DNA from: CAG-488 sp963625295
GTDB taxonomy: Bacteria > Bacillota > Clostridia > Oscillospirales > Acutalibacteraceae
Reading direction: 5' to 3'
Length of the DNA stretch: 5,336 bases
Assembly: GCA_963625295.1 (NCBI GenBank)
Contig: CAVFTC010000108.1
Coordinates: 1-5,336, forward strand
In this document: positions 1-4,689 of the stretch, piece by piece
How positions within the stretch are numbered: position 1 is the stretch's first letter
Layout: the number at the start of each line of letters is the position of its first letter
Program-made: the position numbers and the translations under genes
Notes under the pieces: model-generated
The model's database searches: none
Told to the model about the DNA's origin: nothing
Seen by the model: only the letters and a program-made list of their open reading frames with translations

Positions 1-30
1 AAAGAGCCTCGCTCGAAGTGAGCGAAGCTC
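1..30 (-). terminator. Rho-independent terminator of the Fe-S scaffold/GGGtGRT operon
   Basis: Read on the minus strand, GAGCTTCGCTC (30 to 20) and GAGCGAGGCTC (14 to 4) form an 11-bp stem with one G-U wobble around a 5-nt ACTTC loop. The stem is followed by TTT at the window edge, so the U tract is cut off and its length cannot be seen. The hairpin lies about 23 nt past the stop codon of the GGGtGRT gene, where the end of the operon transcript is expected. Confidence 0.8.
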
Positions 31-52
31 TGAAAGTGTTGATTTATAAGGC

Positions 53-1051
53 TTACTTCATAGCCTCTTCGACTGCAACGGCTGTTGCAACGGTAGCACC
101 AACCATCGGGTTGTTGCCCATACCGATAAGACCCATCATCTCAACATGAGCGGGAACAGATGAAGAACCTGCGAACTGAGCGTCGGAATGCATACGACCC
201 ATTGTGTCGGTAAGACCATAGGAGGACGGACCGGCAGCCATGTTGTCCGGATGAAGTGTACGGCCTGTGCCGCCGCCCGAAGCAACCGAGAAATACTTAA
301 CGCCGTTCTCAACGCACCACTTCTTGTATGTGCCTGCAACGGGGTGCTGGAAGCGAGTCGGGTTAGTCGAGTTACCTGTAATCGAAACTCCGACATTCTC
401 AAGCTTCATGATTGCAACGCCCTCGGGAACATTGTCAGCGCCGTAGCACTTAACATCAGCTCTCGGACCGTTTGAATATGCCTTCTCGTAAACAACCTTG
501 ACCTCTTCGGTATACGGGTCAAACTCTGTCTCAACATATGTGAAGCCATTGATTCTTGAAATGATCATGGCTGCGTCCTTACCAAGACCGTTAAGGATAA
601 CACGAAGCGGCTTAACTCTAACCTTGTTAGCATTAAGAGCAATTTTGATTGCGCCCTCTGCAGCTGCGAATGATTCGTGACCTGCGAGGAATGCGAAGCA
701 CTCTGTCTCCTCGGAGAGAAGTCTCTTGCCGAGGTTACCGTGACCAAGACCAACCTTACGGTTCTCGGCAACGGAACCGGGAATGCAGAAGCTCTGAAGA
801 CCGATACCGATAGCGGCAGCGGCGTCGGCAGCCTTTGTGCAACCCATCTTGATAGCGATAGCTGCGCCTACGGTGTAAGCCCAGATAGCGTTTTCAAAGC
901 AAATGGGCTGAGTTGAACGAACGATCTGATCAACATCAATACCCTTTGCAAGTGTGATTTCCTTACATTCATCGATGGAGGAAATACCATACTCTTTAAG
1001 AACGCCGAGGATCTTAGCCTCGCGTCTCTCATAACCTTCAAACTGTGCCAT
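53..1051 (-). CDS. GGGtGRT family protein (partner of NifU-like scaffold)
   Basis: 332 aa, complete. The signature SGGGTGRT that names this family is at residues 258-265, followed by a Gly/Met-rich conserved C-terminus (LHPDNMAAGPSSYGL, then GLIGMGNNPMVGA). Cysteines at 29, 51, 71, 89 and 118 and His-Gly-rich stretches (GLGHGNLGKR around 101-110, LAGHESFAAAEGA around 122-134) could serve metal or cofactor binding, but this is inference. There is no signal peptide; some Ala/Gly-rich segments are hydrophobic, but a soluble cytoplasmic protein is more likely. The start is fixed by AAGGAGG at 1061-1067, 9 nt before the ATG. It lies 19 nt downstream of the iron-sulfur scaffold gene in the same operon and is followed by a terminator. 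From memory, the family is found mainly in anaerobic Firmicutes beside this scaffold gene and has no established reaction. Family assignment is firm; function is unknown, with a role in iron-sulfur cluster biology inferred from context. Confidence 0.9.
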   Translation of the reverse strand: MAQFEGYERREAKILGVLKEYGISSIDECKEITLAKGIDVDQIVRSTQPICFENAIWAYTVGAAIAIKMGCTKAADAAAAIGIGLQSFCIPGSVAENRKVGLGHGNLGKRLLSEETECFAFLAGHESFAAAEGAIKIALNANKVRVKPLRVILNGLGKDAAMIISRINGFTYVETEFDPYTEEVKVVYEKAYSNGPRADVKCYGADNVPEGVAIMKLENVGVSITGNSTNPTRFQHPVAGTYKKWCVENGVKYFSVASGGGTGRTLHPDNMAAGPSSYGLTDTMGRMHSDAQFAGSSSVPAHVEMMGLIGMGNNPMVGATVATAVAVEEAMK

Positions 1052-1070
1052 TGCGTTACTCCTCCTTCAA

Positions 1071-1763
1071 TTATTCTTTTCTCGGGTCAATATACTTAAC
1101 TGCTTCGTCGAAGCGGCCGTATGTGCCCTTTGATTTATCATATGCTTCGTTCGGCTCCATACCCTTCTTGATGAAGTCGGTCATCTTGCCGAGAGAAACG
1201 AATTCATAACCGATAACCTGATCGTCGGCGTCAAGAGCCATTCTTGTGCAATAGCCCTCTGTCATCTCAAGGTAGCGAACACCCTTGGCCTTTGTGCCGT
1301 ACATTGTGCCGACCATGGAGCGAGCGCCCTTACCGAGATCCTCCATGCCTGCGCCGATTACAAGACCGTCCTCCGAAAAAGCGGACTGTGTACGACCGTA
1401 AACGATCTGAAGGAAAAGCTCGCGCATAGCTGTATTGATTGCGTCGCAGACAAGGTCTGTATTGAGAGCCTCAAGAATTGTCTTTCCGGGAAGGATCTCA
1501 GCTGCCATAGCTGCGGAATGAGTCATTCCCGAACAGCCGATAGTCTCAACAAGAGCTTCTTCGATTACTCCACCCTTAACATTAAGAGAGAGCTTGCAAG
1601 CGCCCTGCTGAGGTGCGCACCAGCCCACACCGTGAGTATAGCCTGAAATATCGGTGATCTGCTTTGCAGCGATCCACTTACCTTCTTCGGGAATCGGAGC
1701 CGGGTCGTGCTTCGGACCCTTGGCTACACAGCACATTCCCTGAACTTCTGCTGAATAGTTCAT
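1071..1763 (-). CDS. NifU-like iron-sulfur cluster assembly scaffold protein
   Basis: 230 aa, first gene of a two-gene operon. Residues about 45-125 resemble the NifU/IscU N-terminal fold: WCAPQQGACKLSLNVKGGVIEEALVETIGCSGMTHSAAMAAEIL, then LVCDAINTAMREL. C49, C77 (in GCSGMTHS) and C106 are candidates for the three scaffold cysteines; C56, C172 and an N-terminal CC pair (11-12) are extra. The roughly 100-residue C-terminal extension past the usual IscU domain is typical of this GGGtGRT-associated subgroup rather than classical NifU or SufU. The expected role is transient assembly of Fe-S clusters in the cytoplasm. The ATG at 1763 is chosen because AAAGGAG (1774-1780) lies 10 nt upstream. An in-frame TTG at 1802 has no ribosome binding site and sits at the predicted transcription start. 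Scaffold family is confident; the particular client proteins are unknown. Confidence 0.87.
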   Translation of the reverse strand: MNYSAEVQGMCCVAKGPKHDPAPIPEEGKWIAAKQITDISGYTHGVGWCAPQQGACKLSLNVKGGVIEEALVETIGCSGMTHSAAMAAEILPGKTILEALNTDLVCDAINTAMRELFLQIVYGRTQSAFSEDGLVIGAGMEDLGKGARSMVGTMYGTKAKGVRYLEMTEGYCTRMALDADDQVIGYEFVSLGKMTDFIKKGMEPNEAYDKSKGTYGRFDEAVKYIDPRKE

Positions 1764-1810
1764 TATAAAAAATCTCCTTTCGGTTTTTCGGGGGTTTCCC
1801 AATCCTAATT

Positions 1811-1839
1811 ATTATATCAGTCTGTGAAACATTTATCAA
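1811..1839 (-). promoter_or_regulatory. Sigma-A promoter of the Fe-S scaffold/GGGtGRT operon
   Basis: On the minus strand the -35 is TTGATA (1834-1839), the spacer is 17 bp, and the -10 is a perfect TATAAT (1811-1816). Transcription would start near 1804, giving a leader of about 40 nt. A run of A and T bases at about 1850-1867, just upstream of the -35, resembles an UP element. A near-consensus promoter suggests strong basal expression. Confidence 0.8.
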
Positions 1840-1880
1840 GAGTTATAGGAAAATTTTTTTAAAAATTGTCGAATTGCGCT

Positions 1881-1930
1881 CGGTAGAGTTTAAAAAAATC
1901 GCTCTACTCCCGGTAGAGTTGCTGTAGAGA
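1881..1930. repeat. GTAGAG repeat array with CTCTAC inverted copy
   Basis: CGGTAGAGTT occurs exactly twice, at 1881-1890 and 1911-1920, 30 bp apart. A third GTAGAG lies at 1924-1929 and an inverted CTCTAC at 1902-1907. The inverted copy and the 1913-1918 copy form a 6-bp dyad around TCCCG. On the minus strand this hairpin is followed by CGA and seven T residues, so it could also act as a weak terminator. The array sits between the minus-strand Fe-S operon promoter and the plus-strand HlyIII gene. It could be an operator array for either one; no regulator is identified. Confidence 0.55.
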
Positions 1931-1949
1931 GCCAAAAATACGGTGTAGG

Positions 1950-1978
1950 GTGACTTTCGGCGTCCTTTGGTGTAAAAT
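1950..1978 (+). promoter_or_regulatory. Possible promoter of the HlyIII-family gene
   Basis: GTGACT (1950-1955, 4 of 6 matches to TTGACA), a 17-bp spacer and TAAAAT (1973-1978, 5 of 6 matches). The start would fall near 1985, leaving a leader of about 115 nt that begins at the first arm of the structure described at 1985-2068. The match is only moderate, so this is a tentative call. Confidence 0.35.
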
Positions 1979-1984
1979 GTAACC

Positions 1985-2068
1985 ATTGAAGCCGCAATCA
2001 TTATAAGACAATGCCGTCCAATCTAAGCACATGCCATGCGTAATTCACCCGCTTCAATTGTGCGGCTT
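1985..2068 (+). promoter_or_regulatory. Structured 5' leader with two competing pairings upstream of HlyIII-family gene
   Basis: One upstream segment (1985-1996, ATTGAAGCCGCA) has two partners. ATTGAAGC (1985-1992) is a perfect complement of GCTTCAAT (2051-2058), and AAGCCGCA (1989-1996) is a perfect complement of TGCGGCTT (2061-2068). The pairings share bases 1989-1992, so both cannot form completely at once. No U tract follows, so transcription termination is unlikely; the ribosome binding site AAGGAG is 18 nt beyond the second partner. I do not recognise a known riboswitch class here. The structure is predicted by eye only. Confidence 0.4.
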
Positions 2069-2100
2069 TGCGCTAAAAAATCACTTAAGGAGAAAACAAA

Positions 2101-2641
2101 ATGGTTCTTGATAATGTAAGCCTTCCGTTTTACACAGAGAAAGAAGACAAAGCAAACTCAATTTCACATCTTGTCGGAGCAGTATTCGGTGCAATAGCCA
2201 TGACCGTCTTGCTCATCAAATCGAACGACATAAGCCACATAATTAGTTCAATTATCTTCGGCGTTGCTATGATTATTCTTTACAGCGGTTCGTCGATATA
2301 TCATAAGCTCTCACCGGGAAGGGCAAAAAAAATTGCAAGGCTCGTCGATCATTCGGTAATTTTTATTCTGATAACCGGCACGAGCATTCCTCTGATGATA
2401 CTCGATGTTCTCCCCTATTACAAAACGCTTGCAATCGTTTGCATTACGGTCAGCGTCATAACGGCAATACTCGGTATCACGCTGACATTTATCGACCAGG
2501 AAAAATACAAAGCTCTGCAAATGGTTCTTTACATGGTACTCGGCTGGATGTGCATTTTCCTTTTCTACCCGATTTACAAAAACGATTCGAATGCTTTGCT
2601 GCTTTTCGGCTTGCTTATCCTCGGCGGAGCAATTTACACAC
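2101..2641 (+). CDS. Hemolysin III / PAQR-family membrane protein, 3' end lost in gap
   Basis: 180 residues are readable before the N run. Family landmarks are in order: an N-terminal EDKANSISHLVGAVFG (15-30), GSSIYH (63-68) with the Ser-x3-His pattern, RLVDHSVIFILITGTSIPL (80-98), and LGWMC (147-151) in a late helix. About six hydrophobic segments are visible. PAQR/HlyIII proteins are seven-helix membrane proteins with a metal site built from His (here H68), Asp (D83) and a C-terminal HxxxH; that last motif would fall in the gap and cannot be checked. Usual length is about 210-220 aa, so roughly 30-40 residues are missing. AAGGAG at 2087-2092, 8 nt before ATG, fixes the start. Bacterial members are annotated as hemolysins, but the physiological role of most is uncertain. 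Right of the gap, the frame starting at 2681 reads RLLLICGILFYLFLFLR and stops at 2734; it could be the last helix. The gene converges on the HTH gene. Confidence 0.85.
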
Positions 2642-2678
2642 NNNNNNNNNNNNNNNNNNNNNNNNNNNNNNNNNNNNN
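2642..2678. other. Assembly gap (37 N)
   Basis: A run of 37 undetermined bases joins two contigs inside the 3' part of the HlyIII-family gene. The true length need not be 37: continuing in frame with HlyIII requires about 60 nt between the last readable residue and a plausible final helix, judged from typical members. Protein reading through the gap is not reliable. Confidence 0.99.
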
Positions 2679-2709
2679 ATCGTTTGTTATTGATATGCGG
2701 CATTCTTTT

Positions 2710-3339
2710 TTATTTATTCCTTTTTTTAAGATGAACAAACACAAATACAATCACGCAAATTATTTGCAGCATTGCGCATGAGAGAAAAATGTATTTGAAT
2801 TCAGGCAGGTTGGCAAAAAGATCCACCGCCGTGTAAACGCTTAGAAAGGTTGTCCATATCAGGAACGACAGGCAAAAAAACTGCGCTGTGTTCTTCCACC
2901 AAATAAAAGAAAACACACTGAGGGTTATAAACATAACCGGCAACGCAAACAAGAACGAATAATCGGCATAAACTGCAACGGACGGGATCTGTTTGAGAAT
3001 CAGAAAAAGAACGGAAGCAATAAAATAGATTCCGACAGCAGAGACAAGCGGAACAAAGACCGATATCGTTCGTCTGGAACGCTGCTCTTTGACGATTTTT
3101 TCCGGAGTCTTCGGCGTGTCCTCCTCACCCAAAAGGTACGACATCGTGACGCCGAGAACTTCACCGATTCTCATGATTGTGAAAACATCGGGCAGACTCT
3201 CCCCTCTCTCCCACTTCGAAACGGCTTTATCGCTGTAATTCAGTTTTTCGGCAAGGGTGAGCTGAGTGATTCCGTATGCCTTTCTCGCCTCGGTCAATCG
3301 CTGACCGAAAACCTTTTTTATCTCATCTTCGTTAAGCAT
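2710..3339 (-). CDS. XRE-family HTH transcriptional regulator with C-terminal membrane domain
   Basis: 209 aa. Residues about 12-70 form a classic XRE/Cro-CI helix-turn-helix: FGQRLTEARKAYGITQLTLAEKLNYSDKAVSKWERGESLPD, then IGEVLGVTMSYLL. A charged linker (71-90, ending EQRSRR) leads to about four transmembrane helices (roughly 91-115, 125-147, 152-176, 182-204) and a basic tail (HLKKRNK). This places the DNA-binding domain in the cytoplasm, tethered to the membrane. The architecture is common in Firmicutes; its signal and target genes are unknown here. The ATG at 3339 has AAGGTG at 3345-3350, 5 nt upstream. An in-frame ATG at 3384 lies upstream of the predicted transcription start and is rejected. 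It is monocistronic in appearance, directly downstream of the rpmA terminator and convergent with the HlyIII gene. If the right-flank frame of HlyIII is correct, the two coding ends overlap by 25 bp. Confidence 0.85.
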   Translation of the reverse strand: MLNEDEIKKVFGQRLTEARKAYGITQLTLAEKLNYSDKAVSKWERGESLPDVFTIMRIGEVLGVTMSYLLGEEDTPKTPEKIVKEQRSRRTISVFVPLVSAVGIYFIASVLFLILKQIPSVAVYADYSFLFALPVMFITLSVFSFIWWKNTAQFFCLSFLIWTTFLSVYTAVDLFANLPEFKYIFLSCAMLQIICVIVFVFVHLKKRNK

Positions 3340-3367
3340 GATTTCACCTTTAAAAATGTTTTGTACT

Positions 3368-3396
3368 ATTTTATCATAAACCAAAATTTTTTACAA
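3368..3396 (-). promoter_or_regulatory. Promoter of the HTH-membrane protein gene
   Basis: On the minus strand: TTGTAA (3391-3396), a 17-bp spacer, then TAAAAT (3368-3373) preceded by TGA, an extended -10 element. The start would be near 3361, 22 nt before the ATG at 3339. TTGTA (3361-3365) and TACAA (3392-3396) are inverted copies that bracket the promoter, a possible but unproven site for autoregulation. Confidence 0.65.
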
Positions 3397-3413
3397 CATT
3401 ATTTTTGCAAGAA

Positions 3414-3449
3414 AAAAAGCCGTCGAATCAAAAAATTCAACGACCTTTT
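3414..3449 (-). terminator. Rho-independent terminator of the rplU-prp-rpmA operon, possibly bidirectional
   Basis: The arms 3414-3428 and 3435-3449 pair along 15 bp on the minus-strand RNA (G-U wobbles included) around a 6-nt loop. The A/T ends of the arms and flanking A run (3412-3418 on plus) give a T tract on the minus strand. On the plus strand the hairpin is followed by CTTTTT, so it could also stop transcription coming from the HlyIII side. It begins 15 nt past the rpmA stop codon. Confidence 0.88.
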
Positions 3450-3463
3450 CTTTTTAATAAAGA

Positions 3464-3748
3464 TTACTGCTCAACGGGATATACGCTGACCTTCTTGCGA
3501 TCCTTGCCCCAACGCTCGTACTTAACAGTACCGTCGATGAGAGCAAAAAGAGTATCGTCAGAACCCTTGCCAACGTTGTTGCCCGGATGGATGTGTGTTC
3601 CGCGCTGCTTGTAAAGAATGTTACCTGCGAGAACAAACTGACCGTCGGCACGCTTTGCGCCAAGTCTCTTTGACTCGGAATCACGGCCGTTACGGGTGGA
3701 ACCCATACCTTTCTTATGAGCGAAAAGCTGAATGTTGATCTTAAGCAT
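3464..3748 (-). CDS. rpmA: 50S ribosomal protein L27
   Basis: 94 aa, full length. The L27 core is unmistakable: AHKKGMGSTRNGRDSESKRLG (starting at residue 10), ADGQFVLAGNILYKQRGTHIHPG, then VGKGSDDTLFALIDG. L27 is a large-subunit protein whose N-terminus reaches toward the peptidyl-transferase centre. The first nine residues, MLKINIQLF, are the Firmicutes-type extension that the protease Prp removes before L27 can work, so cleavage is expected after F9, leaving AHKKG as the mature N-terminus. GGAGGTG at 3754-3760 precedes the ATG by 5 nt. The gene start overlaps the prp stop region by 8 nt, which suggests translational coupling, and it is last in the operon before a strong terminator. Confidence 0.98.
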   Translation of the reverse strand: MLKINIQLFAHKKGMGSTRNGRDSESKRLGAKRADGQFVLAGNILYKQRGTHIHPGNNVGKGSDDTLFALIDGTVKYERWGKDRKKVSVYPVEQ

Positions 3749-4064
3749 TTTGACACCTCCGTAGTGTTAGTTTAATGTTGTCCGGATAATCTGCGGCTAA
3801 AGCCTCAAGATGAAGCCTTAAGCCCTCAAGAATTTGCTGCGCATCGGATAATTTTGTTGTAACATGAAAGCTCATGAATCCGTCGGAAACATCAGCATCG
3901 ACATTACATTTTACAATCTCGGTTATTGTGTTCGCCGCCATATAAGCCGCCGAGGAAACCGCCGAACAGATAATGTCCGAACCTTCCTCTGCCGAGCCTG
4001 AATGACCGCTTATCCGGAATCCCTCGATTAAATCATCCGAGGTAAAAAAATCAATTTTTATCAT
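3741..4064 (-). CDS. prp: Ribosomal-processing cysteine protease Prp
   Basis: 107 aa, the usual Prp size. The catalytic pair is visible: H21 in ISGHSG and C33 in GSDIICSAVSSA, matching the conserved His and Cys of the family. Prp cleaves the N-terminal extension of ribosomal protein L27, and the substrate gene with its expected cleavage site is next door. The operon order rplU-prp-rpmA is the standard Firmicutes arrangement. The gene starts 4 nt after the rplU stop and overlaps the rpmA start by 8 nt. Its ATG at 4064 has only AAGG 2 nt upstream, too close for a good ribosome binding site, so translation probably depends on ribosomes finishing rplU. This would keep the protease low relative to the ribosomal proteins. 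The MIKIDFF start fits the family and no better start is present. Confidence 0.95.
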   Translation of the reverse strand: MIKIDFFTSDDLIEGFRISGHSGSAEEGSDIICSAVSSAAYMAANTITEIVKCNVDADVSDGFMSFHVTTKLSDAQQILEGLRLHLEALAADYPDNIKLTLRRCQNA

Positions 4065-4068
4065 TGCC

Positions 4069-4380
4069 TTATGCGTTGATAGCTGAAATTTCTACCTTAG
4101 TGTAGGGCTGTCTGTGACCCATCTTGCGCTTCTCGTTCTTCTTCGGCTTGTAGGTAAATACAACTACCTTCTTCGCCTTGCCATTCTTGACAGCCTTTGC
4201 CGTTACAGTAGCACCGTCAACATACGGAGCGCCTACAACAATGCCATCTTCCTTACCGACTGCGATAACCTTGTCAAAAACAACTTCGCTGTCAGCTTCA
4301 ACGTCAAGCTTCTCAATGAAGAGGGTGTCTCCAGCCTCAACCTTGTACTGCTTGCCGCCGGTAACGATGATTGCGTACAT
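4069..4380 (-). CDS. rplU: 50S ribosomal protein L21
   Basis: 103 aa, the normal L21 length. The N-terminus MYAIIVTGGKQYKVEAGDTLFIEKL and the C-terminal signature TYKPKKNEKRKMGHRQPYTKVEI are diagnostic. L21 binds 23S rRNA during large-subunit assembly. AAAGGAAGG (4390-4398) lies 9 nt upstream of the ATG. It is the first gene of the operon with prp and rpmA, behind a consensus promoter and a leader of about 90 nt that can fold into a pseudoknot. This suggests feedback control as for other ribosomal protein leaders. Confidence 0.98.
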   Translation of the reverse strand: MYAIIVTGGKQYKVEAGDTLFIEKLDVEADSEVVFDKVIAVGKEDGIVVGAPYVDGATVTAKAVKNGKAKKVVVFTYKPKKNEKRKMGHRQPYTKVEISAINA

Positions 4381-4417
4381 TCTAACTAACCTTCCTTTAT
4401 TATGGACTCGCTACATG

Positions 4418-4452
4418 GGGCGGAATAAATCGCTTGTGCCGCCCGAAAGCGA
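4418..4452 (-). ncRNA. rplU leader RNA element, H-type pseudoknot candidate (possible L21 leader)
   Basis: On the minus-strand RNA the order is TCGCTT (4452-4447), TC, GGGCGG (4444-4439), CAC, AAGCGA (4435-4430), TTTATT, CCGCCC (4423-4418). TCGCTT pairs perfectly with AAGCGA and GGGCGG with CCGCCC, in the interleaved a-b-a'-b' order of an H-type pseudoknot. Alternative pairings exist: GGGCG at about 4458-4454 with CGCCC, and TCGCT with the later AGCGAG. It lies between the rplU promoter and ribosome binding site. L21 leader RNAs are known in Firmicutes; I cannot confirm this is the same class. Confidence 0.5.
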
Positions 4453-4476
4453 CGCCCGTAATATGCGGTATTTAGA

Positions 4477-4505
4477 ATTTTACCACATAGGTCAATCTTT
4501 GTCAA
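4477..4505 (-). promoter_or_regulatory. Sigma-A promoter of rplU-prp-rpmA
   Basis: A perfect -35 TTGACA (4500-4505), a 17-bp spacer and TAAAAT (4477-4482) preceded by TGG, an extended -10. Transcription would begin near 4470, giving a leader of about 90 nt before rplU. This strength fits a ribosomal protein operon. Confidence 0.88.
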
Positions 4506-4540
4506 CCGTTTTATTAAAAAATGTTGCATCGGTAAATCTG

Positions 4541-4564
4541 GAAAAATTACGGGAAAAATTACGG
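4541..4564. repeat. Exact 12-bp tandem duplication
   Basis: GAAAAATTACGG occurs twice without interruption (4541-4552 and 4553-4564). It lies upstream of both divergent promoters, about 36 bp beyond the rplU -35 and about 68 bp before the HAD-gene -35. A related ACGGAAAATT sequence lies at about 4640-4649. It may be a recent slippage product or a pair of binding sites; nothing in the sequence decides between these. Confidence 0.7.
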
Positions 4565-4573
4565 TTCAATTTA

Positions 4574-4628
4574 TGCGATATTGACTGAATATTTGCCTTA
4601 ATATTTGTGCGATATTGCCCGAATATTT
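4574..4628. repeat. 21-nt direct repeat upstream of the HAD gene promoter
   Basis: The segments 4574-4594 and 4608-4628 match at 19 of 21 positions, both starting TGCGATATTG and ending GAATATTT, with a 34-bp period. Each unit holds an imperfect dyad, ATATT-5 nt-AATAT. The second copy ends 3 bp before the -35 hexamer at 4632. The spacing of about three helical turns would place both copies on one DNA face, consistent with an operator pair for the HAD gene, though this is inference. Confidence 0.65.
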
Positions 4629-4631
4629 CAT

Positions 4632-4660
4632 TTGACATAACGGAAAATTTACTGTATCAT
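4632..4660 (+). promoter_or_regulatory. Sigma-A promoter of the HAD phosphatase gene
   Basis: A perfect -35 TTGACA (4632-4637), a 17-bp spacer and TATCAT (4655-4660, 5 of 6). The predicted start near 4667 lies downstream of an in-frame TTG at 4663 and so supports the GTG start at 4690. Confidence 0.8.
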
Positions 4661-4674
4661 ATTTGTATACAGTG

Positions 4675-4682
4675 AGAGGTGG
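4675..4682 (+). promoter_or_regulatory. Ribosome binding site deciding the GTG start of the HAD gene
   Basis: AGAGGTGG ends 7 nt before the GTG at 4690. No other in-frame start near the conserved DLDGT motif has a comparable site. Confidence 0.7.
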
Positions 4683-4689
4683 TGTTGCT

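Noticed and set aside
136..916. Several open frames on both strands within the GGGtGRT gene
   Set aside because: They are shadows of a well-recognised gene: no family features and no convincing ribosome binding sites.
1764..1802. Upstream in-frame TTG start for the scaffold protein
   Set aside because: It lacks a ribosome binding site and falls at the predicted transcription start; the ATG at 1763 has AAAGGAG.
1902..1918. IscR/Rrf2-type operator for the Fe-S operon
   Set aside because: The CTCTAC-GTAGAG dyad does not match an Rrf2-family consensus that I can state with confidence, so only an unassigned repeat is reported.
2011..2043. 10-codon ORF (MPSNLSTCHA) inside the HlyIII leader, a possible leader peptide
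   Set aside because: No ribosome binding site precedes its ATG and its composition shows no regulatory codon run.
2642..2781. Extension of the HlyIII reading frame through the gap to 2781
   Set aside because: The tail (SFVIDMRHSFLF and beyond) is antisense to the C-terminus of the HTH gene and not PAQR-like; the frame across 37 N is arbitrary.
3340..3384. Upstream ATG start for the HTH protein
   Set aside because: It overlaps the -10 element and lies upstream of the predicted transcription start; the ATG at 3339 has AAGGTG and begins just before the HTH domain.
4663..4689. TTG start for the HAD protein
   Set aside because: It lies before the predicted transcription start (about 4667) and lacks a ribosome binding site; the GTG at 4690 has one.
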